Assembly (NCBI GenBank): GCA_003660235.1
Contig: QGON01000069.1
Location: 62,001-126,000, forward strand
Length of the DNA stretch: 64,000 nt
Direction of reading: 5' to 3'
Source of the DNA: a bacterium endosymbiont of Escarpia laminata
Lineage (GTDB): Bacteria; Pseudomonadota; Gammaproteobacteria; Chromatiales; Chromatiaceae
The number at the start of each line of letters is the position of its first letter. The first letter of the stretch is position 1. A program made the translations under genes and the position numbers. Below are positions 37,805 through 46,839 of this stretch, one piece after another. Under the pieces are notes generated by a model. It was not told where the DNA came from and did not search any database. It was given only the letters and a program-made list of their open reading frames with translations.

Positions 37805-38031
37805 ACGCTGAAAATCCGCTACAAAAACCGCATAAAAGTCTACTCTTCATTGCTGAATCCGTCTTCTAGTCCCTCTTAGAATAAAGCGCCATGACCATGA
37901 CCCGATAATAGGGTCATCCCGCTGTGTTCGGGTAAATTCAGTAATGGTTCGGCAACAAAAAAGGGCTATCATACCCGGATGATTCAATTTGGGTGGAGCG
38001 GGTTCCGCCTCCCGACAAAGGAAGTAAATAA

Positions 38032-40803
38032 ATGAGTGGAAAAAAACAGGTTTTCTCTTTCGAAGAAGGCGACGGCAAGAATAAACAACTGTTGGGTGGC
38101 AAAGGTGCGAATCTGTGTGAGATGACCCAGTTCGGTCTCAATGTGCCGCCCGGCTTCGTCATCTCCACCGAGGCCTGTCTCGACTATCTTGCCAACGAAA
38201 CCCGGCAGCTGCCGGACGGCCTGATGGACGATGTGAGAGAACACATGAAACGGGTCGAGGCGGCCACCGGCAAGGGCTTCGGCGACGCAAATAACCCACT
38301 GCTGGTTTCTGTACGTTCCGGCTCTGCGATGTCGATGCCGGGCATGATGGACACCATCCTCAACCTGGGGCTCAACTCCGAGACCCTGCAGGGCGAGATC
38401 GAACAGACCGGTGACGCCCGTTTCGGATATGACGCCTATCGCCGCTTCATCCAGCTCTTCGGCAAGGTCGCCCTCAATGTGCCCGACGAACTCTTCGATG
38501 CGGAGTTTGAGCAGGTAAAACAGAAGGCTCATGTTACAGAAGATGTGGGGCTCTCCGGGGATGATCTGAAAGAGATCAGCGAGCGTTTCCTGACCGTCTT
38601 TGAAAATCATACCGGACGACCCTTTCCGGAAGACCCATACGATCAGCTGGAGATTGCCATCAAGGCGGTATTCGGCTCCTGGGGCGGCAAGCGGGCGGTG
38701 GATTACCGTCGTGAATTCAATATCACACCCGATATGGCCAACGGTACTGCGGTCAACGTCTGCACCATGGTCTTCGGCAACCGGGGCGATGACTCCGCCA
38801 CTGGCGTTGGCTTCACCCGTAACCCTGGTACCGGTGAGAACAAGCTGTATGGAGAGTATCTGGTCAATGCTCAGGGCGAGGATGTGGTGGCGGGTATCCG
38901 TACGCCGAAACCCATCGACCATCTCACAGAAGAGATGCCGGAGATGGCGCGGCAGCTTGCGGTACTGCGCGAAAAACTGGAGACCCACTATAAAGAGATA
39001 CAGGATTTCGAGTTTACCATCGAGCGCGGCATTCTCTACTGCCTGCAGACCCGCAACGGAAAGATGAATGCAATTGCCATGGTGCGCACCTCCGTGGAGA
39101 TGGTGGAGGAGGGACTGATCGATAAGGAACAGGCTCTGCTGCGTATCGAACCTGCCCTTCTTGAGCAGATGCTCTATCCCCGTCTCGATCCTGATGCCAA
39201 GGCGGATGCGGTGGCCCAAGGCTTGCCCGCATCCCCGGGCGCCGCCAGTGGCCGGGTTGTTTTTGATGCGGATCGGGCGGAGATCTTCGGCAAAGAGCAG
39301 GGGCAGAAGGTGATCCTGATGCGCGAGGAGACCAAGCCCGAGGATATTCATGGCTTCTTTGCCGCAGAAGGTATCCTCACCAGTCGTGGCGGCAAGACAT
39401 CTCACGCCGCAGTGGTGGCCCGTGGCATGGGCAAGCCCTGTGTGGCGGGTGCGGAGGGTATCTCTGTGGATGTTCAGCGCCGTGAAGCGCACATCGGCGG
39501 TTTGGTGATCCGGGAAGGCGATGTGGTCACCATCGACGGCAGCAGTGGCAATGTCTATCTGGGCGAGATTCCGATGGTGGAGCCGGACTTCACCGAAGAG
39601 CTGAACCGGTTGCTGCGCTGGGCTGATGATGAGGCCTACCTACGGGTGGTGGCCAATGCCGATACTGGACCGGATGCCACGCGGGCGCTCAAGTATGGCG
39701 CCAAGGGCATAGGTCTCTGTCGTACCGAACGCATGTTCAATGATGTCGACCGTCTGCCGGTAGTCATCGAAATGATCGTGTCGGAGACCAATGAGCAGCG
39801 TGAGGCGGCGCTGGATAAGCTGCTGCCGATGCAGCGCGCCGATTTCAAGGCGATCTTTGAAGTCATGTCGCCGTTTCCGGTCACCATTCGTCTGCTCGAT
39901 CCGCCGATCCATGAGTTTCTGCCATCCGAGCAGCAGTTGCTGGCGGATCTGGAACAGTTGCGCCATCTGCGCAATTCGGTGCGTGGCATGGAGGTGCTGG
40001 CCAGCAGCATGATCCTGCTGCACGATCCTGCTCAGGCAAAGCAGGAGGCGGCTTCGATGCGCCAGATCGTGGACATCGACATGGTGGAAAAGACGCTGAA
40101 AAAGAAGGAGACCATGCTGAAAAAAGTACGGGCTCTGACTGAAACCAACCCGATGTTGGGGCATCGCGGCGTACGGCTGGGCATTACCTTTCCTGAGATC
40201 TATTCGATGCAGATTCGGGCGATTCTGGAGGCTGCCGCCGAGTGTGCCGCCAAGGATCTGGAGGTGCATCCGCAGATCATGGTGCCCCAGGTTTGTACCG
40301 CTGAAGAGCTGAAAAAGGTCAAAGAGACGGTTGACCGGATTCGCGCTGAAGTTGAGGCGGAATTTGGACACAAGCTCAACTTCCGCTTTGGCACCATGAT
40401 CGAGGTGGTGCGTGCCTGTATGCGGGCTGATACCCTGGCGGAAGAGGTGGATTTTTTCTCCTTTGGCACCAATGATCTGACCCAGGCCACCTTCTCCTTC
40501 TCCCGCGAGGATGCTGAAAACAAATTCCTGCCCATGTACAACCAGATCGGTATTCTTCAGGACAATCCTTTCGAGGTGTTGGACGAAAAAGGTGTGGGCA
40601 AGCTGATGGATCTGGCGGTGAAGTGGGGACGTGAAAAGAAGCCCGATCTGAGTGTCGGTATTTGTGGAGAACACGGTGGGCATCCCGCCTCCATCGCCTT
40701 TTGTCATAAGGCGGGGTTGAACTATGTCTCCTGTTCCGCGCCGCGGGTGCCGGTGGCAAGATTGGCCGCAGCCCATGCCAGTCTGCTGAACCGAAAAGGG
40801 TGA
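38032..40803 (+). CDS. ppdK: Pyruvate, phosphate dikinase
   Basis: A 923-residue enzyme that reversibly makes phosphoenolpyruvate from pyruvate, ATP and phosphate, releasing PPi. An N-terminal ATP-grasp region (GGKGANLCEMTQFGLNVPPGFV, SVRSGSAMSMPGMMDT) is followed by the swivelling His domain (GGKTSHAAVVARGMGKPC, catalytic His) and a C-terminal PEP/pyruvate barrel (FGTNDLTQ, SVGICGEHGGHPAS). The length is slightly above the usual 870-900. The stop codon lies at the edge of a heptamer-armed repeat. In autotrophic sulfur oxidisers this enzyme supports PPi-linked or gluconeogenic carbon flow (inference). Confidence 0.96.
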   Translation: MSGKKQVFSFEEGDGKNKQLLGGKGANLCEMTQFGLNVPPGFVISTEACLDYLANETRQLPDGLMDDVREHMKRVEAATGKGFGDANNPLLVSVRSGSAMSMPGMMDTILNLGLNSETLQGEIEQTGDARFGYDAYRRFIQLFGKVALNVPDELFDAEFEQVKQKAHVTEDVGLSGDDLKEISERFLTVFENHTGRPFPEDPYDQLEIAIKAVFGSWGGKRAVDYRREFNITPDMANGTAVNVCTMVFGNRGDDSATGVGFTRNPGTGENKLYGEYLVNAQGEDVVAGIRTPKPIDHLTEEMPEMARQLAVLREKLETHYKEIQDFEFTIERGILYCLQTRNGKMNAIAMVRTSVEMVEEGLIDKEQALLRIEPALLEQMLYPRLDPDAKADAVAQGLPASPGAASGRVVFDADRAEIFGKEQGQKVILMREETKPEDIHGFFAAEGILTSRGGKTSHAAVVARGMGKPCVAGAEGISVDVQRREAHIGGLVIREGDVVTIDGSSGNVYLGEIPMVEPDFTEELNRLLRWADDEAYLRVVANADTGPDATRALKYGAKGIGLCRTERMFNDVDRLPVVIEMIVSETNEQREAALDKLLPMQRADFKAIFEVMSPFPVTIRLLDPPIHEFLPSEQQLLADLEQLRHLRNSVRGMEVLASSMILLHDPAQAKQEAASMRQIVDIDMVEKTLKKKETMLKKVRALTETNPMLGHRGVRLGITFPEIYSMQIRAILEAAAECAAKDLEVHPQIMVPQVCTAEELKKVKETVDRIRAEVEAEFGHKLNFRFGTMIEVVRACMRADTLAEEVDFFSFGTNDLTQATFSFSREDAENKFLPMYNQIGILQDNPFEVLDEKGVGKLMDLAVKWGREKKPDLSVGICGEHGGHPASIAFCHKAGLNYVSCSAPRVPVARLAAAHASLLNRKG

Positions 40804-40870
40804 AAGGCTAAAGGCGACAGGTGACGCCAGAACCTTGGCCCTGGCACCTCGGCCCTTGGCCCTAGCCCTT
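40799..40870. repeat. Heptamer-armed inverted repeat at the ppdK 3' end
   Basis: The left arm (40799-40825) is made of GGTGAAA / GGCTAAA / GGCGACA / GGTGAC units. After a 7-nt spacer the right arm (40833-40870) is made of CCTTGGC / CCTGGCA / CCTCGGC / CCTTGGC / CCTAGCC units. Both arms have a strict 7-bp period, G-rich on the left and C-rich on the right, as in the elements at 7752 and 53793. Confidence 0.75.
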
Positions 40871-40945
40871 TCCACATTTGATCTAAAGCAGTGACAGGAA
40901 GATCAGGCATGCCTAGAATGCCGCGCTTACTGTAAGAGTGTTTGC

Positions 40946-41287
40946 ATGAAATTCAACCGAATCCCAGTTCTTCTGTTATTGCTCCTGTGTTTTCAGAGCA
41001 CAGCTATTGCTGCGACCGATCAGCAGTTTGCTGCAATTAAACGTCTGGGAGAGTTAAACGGCGTGGCCTTGCATTGCCGTTATCTTGAGCAGACCCAGCA
41101 CATGAAAAGAGTGCTGGTGATGACGCTTCCCAAACGCAGGCAGTTGGGGGAGTTGTTCGACATTGAAACCAATACCTCCTTCATGAGCTTTATGGCGGCG
41201 CAGACTATCTGTCCGGATGTGCAGACATTCAAAAAGCAGGTGGAAGCCGCTGTGCAGCAACTGGAAACTGTTTTTAGCAAGTCTTGA
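40946..41287 (+). CDS. Small periplasmic protein with two cysteines, unknown family
   Basis: 113 residues. A clear Sec signal peptide (1-22, ending IAA) leaves a mature protein of about 90 residues. Two Cys (in ALHCRYLEQ and QTICPDVQ) could form a disulfide. I do not recognise the family. It ends 14 bp before the TroA-SCO fusion on the same strand, so it is probably co-transcribed and may act with it in the periplasm; that link rests on position only. Confidence 0.6.
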   Translation: MKFNRIPVLLLLLLCFQSTAIAATDQQFAAIKRLGELNGVALHCRYLEQTQHMKRVLVMTLPKRRQLGELFDIETNTSFMSFMAAQTICPDVQTFKKQVEAAVQQLETVFSKS

Positions 41288-41301
41288 GCTGATCTTAAAT
41301 T

Positions 41302-42735
41302 ATGTTGTTCAAACGTTACCTATTATCTCTGTGTGTCGCTTTCGGCCTTATTTTCTCTGGACAGACTCTCCTTGCGGATGACGGTTTTGATGTCGTTGTC
41401 AGTATCAAGCCGATCCACTCCATCCTGGCTGGCCTTATGGAAGGCACTAAAGGCCCACAGTTACTTGTGAGTGGGGAGCAGAGTCCCCTTATATTCAAGC
41501 CAACTGACCAGCAGAAGCATGCTATGCAGTCCGCTGACCTGGTCATCTGGGTTGGTCCGGAGTTGGAGGAGCATCTGGCGGAGTCGATAGCCGCGCTTGA
41601 ATCCCGGGTAAGGGTAATCGAGCTTTTGTCGAGCCAGAGCATGAAGATTCTGCTGTCACGGGGTGATGATGCAAAGCGTGATCCCTTTTTCTGGCTCGAT
41701 GACCGGAATATCATCATTCTGCTGGATGATCTTGCCCGCCTGCTGGTTGAAGCTGACCCGGCCAGAAGCCATATCTATCAGCAAAACAGACGCAAGCTGA
41801 TGCAGCGCCTCTCCCGCCTCGACCGGGAGTACGAGTACGGTTATCGAGGCTTGAAGGCGGGATTGGGTGTGCAGTATTACGACACCCTTCACTATTTTGA
41901 ACAGGCTTATGCGCTGACGGTACTCGAACATGTGGGTATCTCTCCAGGGCAACCTGGGGATGCGACTTCACTGTTCAAGGTACGGCAGCGCATCGTGGAC
42001 GGCGAGGCAGTGTGCCTGCTGACAGAGGCGGGCATGCCTGCGGAGCATGCAGGGCTTTTGACTCAGGGACAGGAAGTCAATATCGGCAGGCTTGACAGCC
42101 TGGGCATCAATCTAAAGCCGGGTCCCGATCTCTATTTTCAGCTGATGGATCACAATACGGATACCATCAAACGTTGCCTGAATGCCGATATGGGGGCGGC
42201 GGAGCAGGCGCGTATCGCCGCTGATAGTGCTGGCATTCCCGGTCAGGGTGGTATCGGTGGGCGCTTCATTTTGACTGATCACCTCGGCGGGACGCTCACT
42301 GAAGATGACATGCGGGGAGGTTATCACCTGCTCTATTTCGGTTACACCTACTGTCCGGATGTCTGTCCCACAACCCTGCAGGTACTGTCCTTGGCTCTGG
42401 ATGAGCTGGGTGACAAGGCAAAGCTGATTCAGCCCTATTTCATCACCATCGATCCAGATCGGGATACTGTCAAGGTGATGCGTACTTACGTTGAGTATTT
42501 TGACTCCAGATTGGTCGGGGTGACCGGTTCAAAACCGATGATTGAGCGTATTGCAGCGCAGTTCAAGGTGAAATACGAAAAGGTAGAGGAGGGATTAGCG
42601 GATCCCGACCTCTACGTGATGGATCACTCCGCCAGCCTCTATCTTTTGGGGCCGGACGGCCGCTTTATAAAGAAGTATGTCTACGGTATTACCGCTGAGC
42701 AATTGGCTCAGGGTCTGCTTGAAATACTGCCCTGA
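41302..42735 (+). CDS. TroA-like (zinc-binding protein) domain fused to an SCO copper domain
   Basis: A 477-residue periplasmic protein with a signal peptide (1-25). Residues about 28-295 are similar to ZnuA-type metal-binding lipoproteins (VVSIKPIHSILAGLM, QSADLVIWVGPELEEHL, QYYDTLHYFEQ). The three His ligands of ZnuA are lost: the first falls on Ser61/Pro62, the second on Phe129 and the third on Tyr193. Residues about 315-477 form an SCO domain with Cys351-x3-Cys355 (TYCPDVC) and His442, all copper ligands kept. It lies directly upstream of nosZ and is a strong candidate for copper or redox service to NosZ. Confidence 0.85.
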   Translation: MLFKRYLLSLCVAFGLIFSGQTLLADDGFDVVVSIKPIHSILAGLMEGTKGPQLLVSGEQSPLIFKPTDQQKHAMQSADLVIWVGPELEEHLAESIAALESRVRVIELLSSQSMKILLSRGDDAKRDPFFWLDDRNIIILLDDLARLLVEADPARSHIYQQNRRKLMQRLSRLDREYEYGYRGLKAGLGVQYYDTLHYFEQAYALTVLEHVGISPGQPGDATSLFKVRQRIVDGEAVCLLTEAGMPAEHAGLLTQGQEVNIGRLDSLGINLKPGPDLYFQLMDHNTDTIKRCLNADMGAAEQARIAADSAGIPGQGGIGGRFILTDHLGGTLTEDDMRGGYHLLYFGYTYCPDVCPTTLQVLSLALDELGDKAKLIQPYFITIDPDRDTVKVMRTYVEYFDSRLVGVTGSKPMIERIAAQFKVKYEKVEEGLADPDLYVMDHSASLYLLGPDGRFIKKYVYGITAEQLAQGLLEILP

Positions 42736-42783
42736 ACGCCACCTCTTTCTTGTGACGGCATAGAAAAATCTTATCTATGTTAT

Positions 42784-42828
42784 TTGACCAAAATCAATGT
42801 GTCATATGACGCATTTTTGGACTATGCT
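42784..42828 (+). promoter_or_regulatory. FNR/DNR-type site and promoter of nosZ
   Basis: TTGACCAAAATCAA at 42784-42797 matches TTGAT-N4-ATCAA in nine of ten positions. A TATGCT at 42823-42828 could be the -10 element, which places the box centre near -41 to -45, where FNR-family activators contact RNA polymerase. A further palindrome, GTCATATGAC, lies at 42801-42810. Confidence 0.6.
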
Positions 42829-42890
42829 CGCGTGAGTGTTTCGTGATTATGCGCAGCACAATCTGTCTCTAAACTTGGGGAAGGGGAATA

Positions 42891-45203
42891 ATGAAGAAAA
42901 GCACCAAACAGTTATGTACGGCGCTTGTGGGCCTGGGTATTGGGCTGGGAGCGGCTTCAAGCAGTTTCGCCCAGCAGTCTCTCAAAGATGTGATGCAGGC
43001 GCGTGGCCTGACTCAGAAAGACCTGCTGGCAGCGGCCAAGACCTATACGCCTACCGGCGGACGCGATGAGTATCTGGCCTTCAGTTCGGGTGGTCAGAGT
43101 GGGCAAGTAATTGTATACGGCATCCCGTCGATGCGTATTCTGAAATACATCGGTGTTTTTACTCCGGAGCCTTGGCAGGGTTACGGCTTCGATGATGAGT
43201 CCAAGGCCATCCTGGCTCAGGGCAAGATCAATGGTAAGCAGATCAACTATGGTGATACTCATCACCCGGCTTTTTCCGAAACAAAGGGCGAGTACAACGG
43301 CAAGTACCTGTTCATCAACGATAAGGCCAATCCCCGCATCGCGGTGATCGATCTGCACGATTTCGAAACCAAGCAGATCGTGGTCAACCCCTTCATGAAG
43401 TCCGATCACGGTGGTGCTTTCGTTACCCCGAATACGGAATACGTGATGGAGGCTTCTCAGTACGCAGCGCCGGTCAGTGGCGACTATGTACCGCTGGAAG
43501 AGTTCAACGAAAAGTATCGTGGTGCGCTGACCTACTGGAAGTTCAATATGGAGAAGGGCAAGATCGAGCCCGAGAACTCCTTCACCTTTGAACTGCCTCC
43601 CTACAGTCAGGATCTCTCCGATGCTGGCAAGAATGCCAGTTTTGGTTGGGGTTTCACCAACTCCTTCTGCTCTGAGCGTTATGTCGGTGGTATCGAACGT
43701 GGTCGTCCTCCCTTCGAGGCAGGCTGCTCCCAGAAAGACACCGACTTCATGCACGTAACCAACTGGGTAAAGGCCGCCGAACTGGTTGCCGCCGGTAAGG
43801 TCCACAAGGTCAATGGTGCATACCAGATCACCATGAAGCAGGCCGTTAAAGAGGGTCTGCTCTATTTGATCCCCGAGCCCAAGAGCCCACACGGTGTTGA
43901 TGTAAGCCCAGACGGTAGGCACATCATCGTATCAGGCAAGCTCGACAGCCACGCCTGGGTCTACAGTTGGGCCAAGATCAAGAAGGCCATCGACAACAAG
44001 AAGTTCGAAAGCCATGACCCCTATGGCATCCCGATCCTCTCCATGAAAGACACTCTGCACACTCAGGTGCAGGTAGGCCTTGGTCCTCTGCATACCCAGT
44101 ATGATTCCAAAGAGTGCGTGGTCTACACCTCCATCTATGTAGACTCCATGGTCACCAAATGGGACTACTGTAAAGGCAAGGTGCTGGATCAACTCCATAT
44201 CCACTACAACATCGGTCACTTGCTGACCATGGAAGGCGATTCCGTCTCCCCTGATGGCAAGTATCTGGTCTCCCTCAACAAGCTGGCCATCGACCGCTTC
44301 AACCCTGTCGGTCCTCTCCATCCGCAGAACCATCAGCTGATCGATATCAGTGGCGACAAGATGCAACTGCTCTACGATATGCCGATACCGTTGGGTGAGC
44401 CCCACTACGTTGTGGCCATCAAGGCTGACAAGCTGAAACCTGCCGTTCGCTACAAATCCGGTTGGGACAGCCGTACCAACAAGATATCGCCTTGGAAGAC
44501 CCGTGCCGGTCGTGAAAAGGTGGTTCGCAAAGACGGCATAGTGCATGTCTATGGTACTGTGATTCGTTCTCACATCACGCCTGAAATCATCGAGGTTGAA
44601 GAGGGTGAGACTGTCTCTATCCATCTGACCAACCTGGAGCGTGCACAGGACGAAACTCACGGTTTCGCCATGTACAGCCAGAACGTCAATCTCTCTATTG
44701 AACCTGGCAAAACCGTATCCGCCACCTTCGTGGCAGATAAAGCCGGCGTCTATCCCTACTACTGCACCGAGTTCTGCTCCGCGCTCCATCTGGAGATGCA
44801 GGGTTACCTGCTGGTCAAGCCCAAGGGCTATGTGGCCAAAACTGGCGCAAAGATGGAAGAGGGTCAGAGGTACACCAAGGCTGATTATGACAAGCAGGTC
44901 AAGGTCAACATTGACACTCAGGCTATCATCAACTCGGTGGTGGCCTTTATCACCGCCCACAACTACAAGGATTTCCCTGAAGTTGTAGCCCTGGTTGAGG
45001 ACGCATTCGACCAGCTTGGATTCGCTGAAGAGTCCAAGAAGAAGTCTGATGACTATGCCGCCAAGGGTGACTACCAGAACGCGACGCTTTGGGCGGGTCA
45101 GCACTGGCAGTACCAGGTCAAGACCGCAGACATGGGTCTGCGTGCCAAAACCTTCCTTGAGGAGCATGGCGCCAAGAAGGTCGAAGTGAAAAAGGCCAAA
45201 TAA
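42891..45203 (+). CDS. nosZ: Nitrous-oxide reductase, clade II (Sec-exported)
   Basis: A 770-residue copper enzyme that reduces N2O to N2 in the periplasm. The signal peptide (1-27) is Sec-type with no twin-arginine motif, and the first CuZ ligands lie in DTHHPAFSE, both features of clade II. Beta-propeller segments with SPHGVDVSPDGRHI and GLGPLHTQYD carry further CuZ His. The cupredoxin CuA site is CTEFCSALHLEM. An extra tail of about 100 residues after CuA has no CxxCH, unlike the haem-tailed Wolinella enzyme. AAGGGG lies 5 nt before the ATG. An FNR-type box and a terminator bracket the gene. Confidence 0.96.
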   Translation: MKKSTKQLCTALVGLGIGLGAASSSFAQQSLKDVMQARGLTQKDLLAAAKTYTPTGGRDEYLAFSSGGQSGQVIVYGIPSMRILKYIGVFTPEPWQGYGFDDESKAILAQGKINGKQINYGDTHHPAFSETKGEYNGKYLFINDKANPRIAVIDLHDFETKQIVVNPFMKSDHGGAFVTPNTEYVMEASQYAAPVSGDYVPLEEFNEKYRGALTYWKFNMEKGKIEPENSFTFELPPYSQDLSDAGKNASFGWGFTNSFCSERYVGGIERGRPPFEAGCSQKDTDFMHVTNWVKAAELVAAGKVHKVNGAYQITMKQAVKEGLLYLIPEPKSPHGVDVSPDGRHIIVSGKLDSHAWVYSWAKIKKAIDNKKFESHDPYGIPILSMKDTLHTQVQVGLGPLHTQYDSKECVVYTSIYVDSMVTKWDYCKGKVLDQLHIHYNIGHLLTMEGDSVSPDGKYLVSLNKLAIDRFNPVGPLHPQNHQLIDISGDKMQLLYDMPIPLGEPHYVVAIKADKLKPAVRYKSGWDSRTNKISPWKTRAGREKVVRKDGIVHVYGTVIRSHITPEIIEVEEGETVSIHLTNLERAQDETHGFAMYSQNVNLSIEPGKTVSATFVADKAGVYPYYCTEFCSALHLEMQGYLLVKPKGYVAKTGAKMEEGQRYTKADYDKQVKVNIDTQAIINSVVAFITAHNYKDFPEVVALVEDAFDQLGFAEESKKKSDDYAAKGDYQNATLWAGQHWQYQVKTADMGLRAKTFLEEHGAKKVEVKKAK

Positions 45204-45230
45204 TTGCTGAGAAGCAATTGACCTGAAAGG

Positions 45231-45256
45231 AAAAGGGGACCTGATGGTCCCCTTTT
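45231..45256 (+). terminator. Hairpin terminator between nosZ and the cytochrome gene
   Basis: A perfect 11-bp stem (AAAAGGGGACC at 45231-45241, GGTCCCCTTTT at 45246-45256) with loop TGAT, ending in four T, 27 bp after the nosZ stop. It could separate nosZ transcription from the rest of the cluster or let only part of it through. Confidence 0.8.
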
Positions 45257-45486
45257 CTGTTTATGGATAGTTATTTGGTTAATAAATTGTAGGTGTATAA
45301 TCAGGACGGTTATTCTCCTGATAACTATTCAAGGCCAGGCGGTTTCCACTATAAGCCGTACGAAACCGATGGTTTTTTATTTGATGTCCCTCAATGCGGG
45401 AACCTTTACCCGGTGAGAGACTCCTAGTCCATGGAATGTGTCGCCCAAAATTGGTGGCACTGTCTGAAAATAAAGAGGAAATACCC

Positions 45487-45804
45487 ATGTTGAAATTGAT
45501 CACTTTTGCCGCAGTAGCCGTGACTCTCTCTCTCGGTGCGATTGGAAACGCAGTTGCAGCAGATGGCGCAGCGCTCTTCCAGGCAAAGACCTGTTGGTCC
45601 TGCCATGGAAAAGATGCCAAGACCCCAATTATGCCCATGTATCCTAAGCTGGCTGGCCAAAATGCCGACTACGCCTTTAACCAGATGAAAGACATCAAAT
45701 CCGGTGCTCGCAACAATGGCCAGACCGCTGCCATGAAGGGTGTGATGGGCCTGGTTAATGAAGATGAGATGCGCGCGATCGCAGACTGGCTTAACACTCT
45801 GTAG
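45487..45804 (+). CDS. Small monohaem c-type cytochrome
   Basis: 105 residues. A Sec signal peptide is cleaved near NAVAA, giving a class I cytochrome c with haem site Cys36-x2-Cys39-His40 (CWSCH) and Met residues in MPMYPKLAGQ and MKGVMG as possible sixth ligand. Its place directly after nosZ suggests that it is an electron donor to NosZ, like the NosC cytochromes of clade II clusters. I take the ATG at 45487, just before the signal peptide and after AGAGGAA; the open frame upstream is not coding-like. Confidence 0.88.
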   Translation: MLKLITFAAVAVTLSLGAIGNAVAADGAALFQAKTCWSCHGKDAKTPIMPMYPKLAGQNADYAFNQMKDIKSGARNNGQTAAMKGVMGLVNEDEMRAIADWLNTL

Positions 45805-45862
45805 CCCAAGTAATCCTGCACTGAGATTTAATCCATTAGATAGGGTTAAGTCCTGTGCGGGC

Positions 45863-45904
45863 TTGACGTATATCAAAGAACGCTAATATTCCCTGTGAAA
45901 GAAT
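45863..45904 (+). promoter_or_regulatory. FNR-type site upstream of the diheme cytochrome gene
   Basis: TTGACGTATATCAA at 45863-45876 matches TTGAT-N4-ATCAA in nine of ten positions. AAGAAT at 45899-45904 begins 29.5 bp from the box centre, the spacing that puts the box at -41.5. The leader to the ATG at 46017 would be about 105 nt. Confidence 0.5.
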
Positions 45905-46016
45905 CCGCCTCCGGAACGGATGTTGAATTTCCGCTCAGACAGGGGGCGCGGCGGCGGCCTGGTGTACATTTAAGTATGTGTTTGTACCCCGCACTGGGGA
46001 ACAGGAGAAACTTGGA

Positions 46017-46799
46017 ATGAGTATTAAAACTGTATTGACGACCCTTTCCCTGGCCTTGGGGTTGGCGGTTTCCGCCAGCAGCTTTGCTGGAGAGGGTGAT
46101 GTCCAGGTAACGGATATCAAAGACTGGAATAAAGCAGGCGGCGAGAAGAGCGAGGCGATGACCCTGACGCCAGACAAACCGCGCGGCATCATTGTCTATG
46201 AAGTCTGTTCCGCCTGCCATCTGCTGGAAGGCTGGGGTCTGAAGGACGGTACCTTTCCTCAACTGGCTGGACAGCATAAGGATGTACTGATCAAACAGCT
46301 GACCGATATTCGCTCCAAGAACCGTGACAACCCCACCATGTACCCCTTTGCGCTGGATGCACAGATTCTGGCAGTAGCTGGTTATCATAAGGGGGAGATG
46401 GATCCTGCTCAGCTGGTGGCTGATGTCACCGACTATATCTCCAAACTCCCGATGAATCCTGATAACGGAAAAGGTACTTGGGCAGAGGGTACGCCGGAGT
46501 TTGAGCAGGGCAAGAAGCTCTATGCCGACAACTGTACTCAGTGCCATGGCGACAATGGTGAAGGTAGTAACGAGAAGTTCTACCCTAAAATCCATGGTCA
46601 GCACTACTCTTATATGCTGCGCCAGTTCGAGTGGATTCGTGACGGCAAACGCCGGAATGCTAACCCCGATATGGTGAAACAGATCAAGGGCTTCTCCGAC
46701 AAGGATATGCAGATGGTCATCAACTACGTATCCCGTCAGAAGGTTCCCGCCAAGGATCTCGCGCCTTCCAAAGATTGGCTGAATCCTGATTACGATTGA
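46017..46799 (+). CDS. Diheme c-type cytochrome
   Basis: 260 residues with a Sec signal peptide (about 1-24). Two haem sites are seen, Cys64-x2-Cys67-His68 (CSACH) and Cys173-x2-Cys176-His177 (CTQCH), each followed by a cytochrome c fold with PQLAGQH and YPKIHGQH, as in c4-type proteins. It probably passes electrons from the quinol side to NosZ or to the small cytochrome. The start is the ATG at 46017 with AGGAGA upstream. It has its own FNR-type site. Confidence 0.9.
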   Translation: MSIKTVLTTLSLALGLAVSASSFAGEGDVQVTDIKDWNKAGGEKSEAMTLTPDKPRGIIVYEVCSACHLLEGWGLKDGTFPQLAGQHKDVLIKQLTDIRSKNRDNPTMYPFALDAQILAVAGYHKGEMDPAQLVADVTDYISKLPMNPDNGKGTWAEGTPEFEQGKKLYADNCTQCHGDNGEGSNEKFYPKIHGQHYSYMLRQFEWIRDGKRRNANPDMVKQIKGFSDKDMQMVINYVSRQKVPAKDLAPSKDWLNPDYD

Positions 46800-46810
46800 T
46801 CAATGACAAC

Positions 46811-46839
46811 TGTACCGGATGTCCGCAAAATCCGGTACA
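46811..46839 (+). terminator. Stem-loop after the diheme cytochrome gene
   Basis: A perfect 10-bp stem (TGTACCGGAT at 46811-46820 and ATCCGGTACA at 46830-46839) with a 9-nt loop. No T-run follows, so it may be an mRNA processing or stability element rather than a terminator. Confidence 0.5.

Noticed and set aside
37984..39492. 502-codon open frame antisense to ppdK
   Set aside because: It is a shadow of the GC-biased codon pattern of ppdK; no motif or ribosome site, and the sense gene is certain.
43932..45167. Long open frame antisense to nosZ
   Set aside because: It lies entirely inside nosZ on the other strand with no recognisable protein features.
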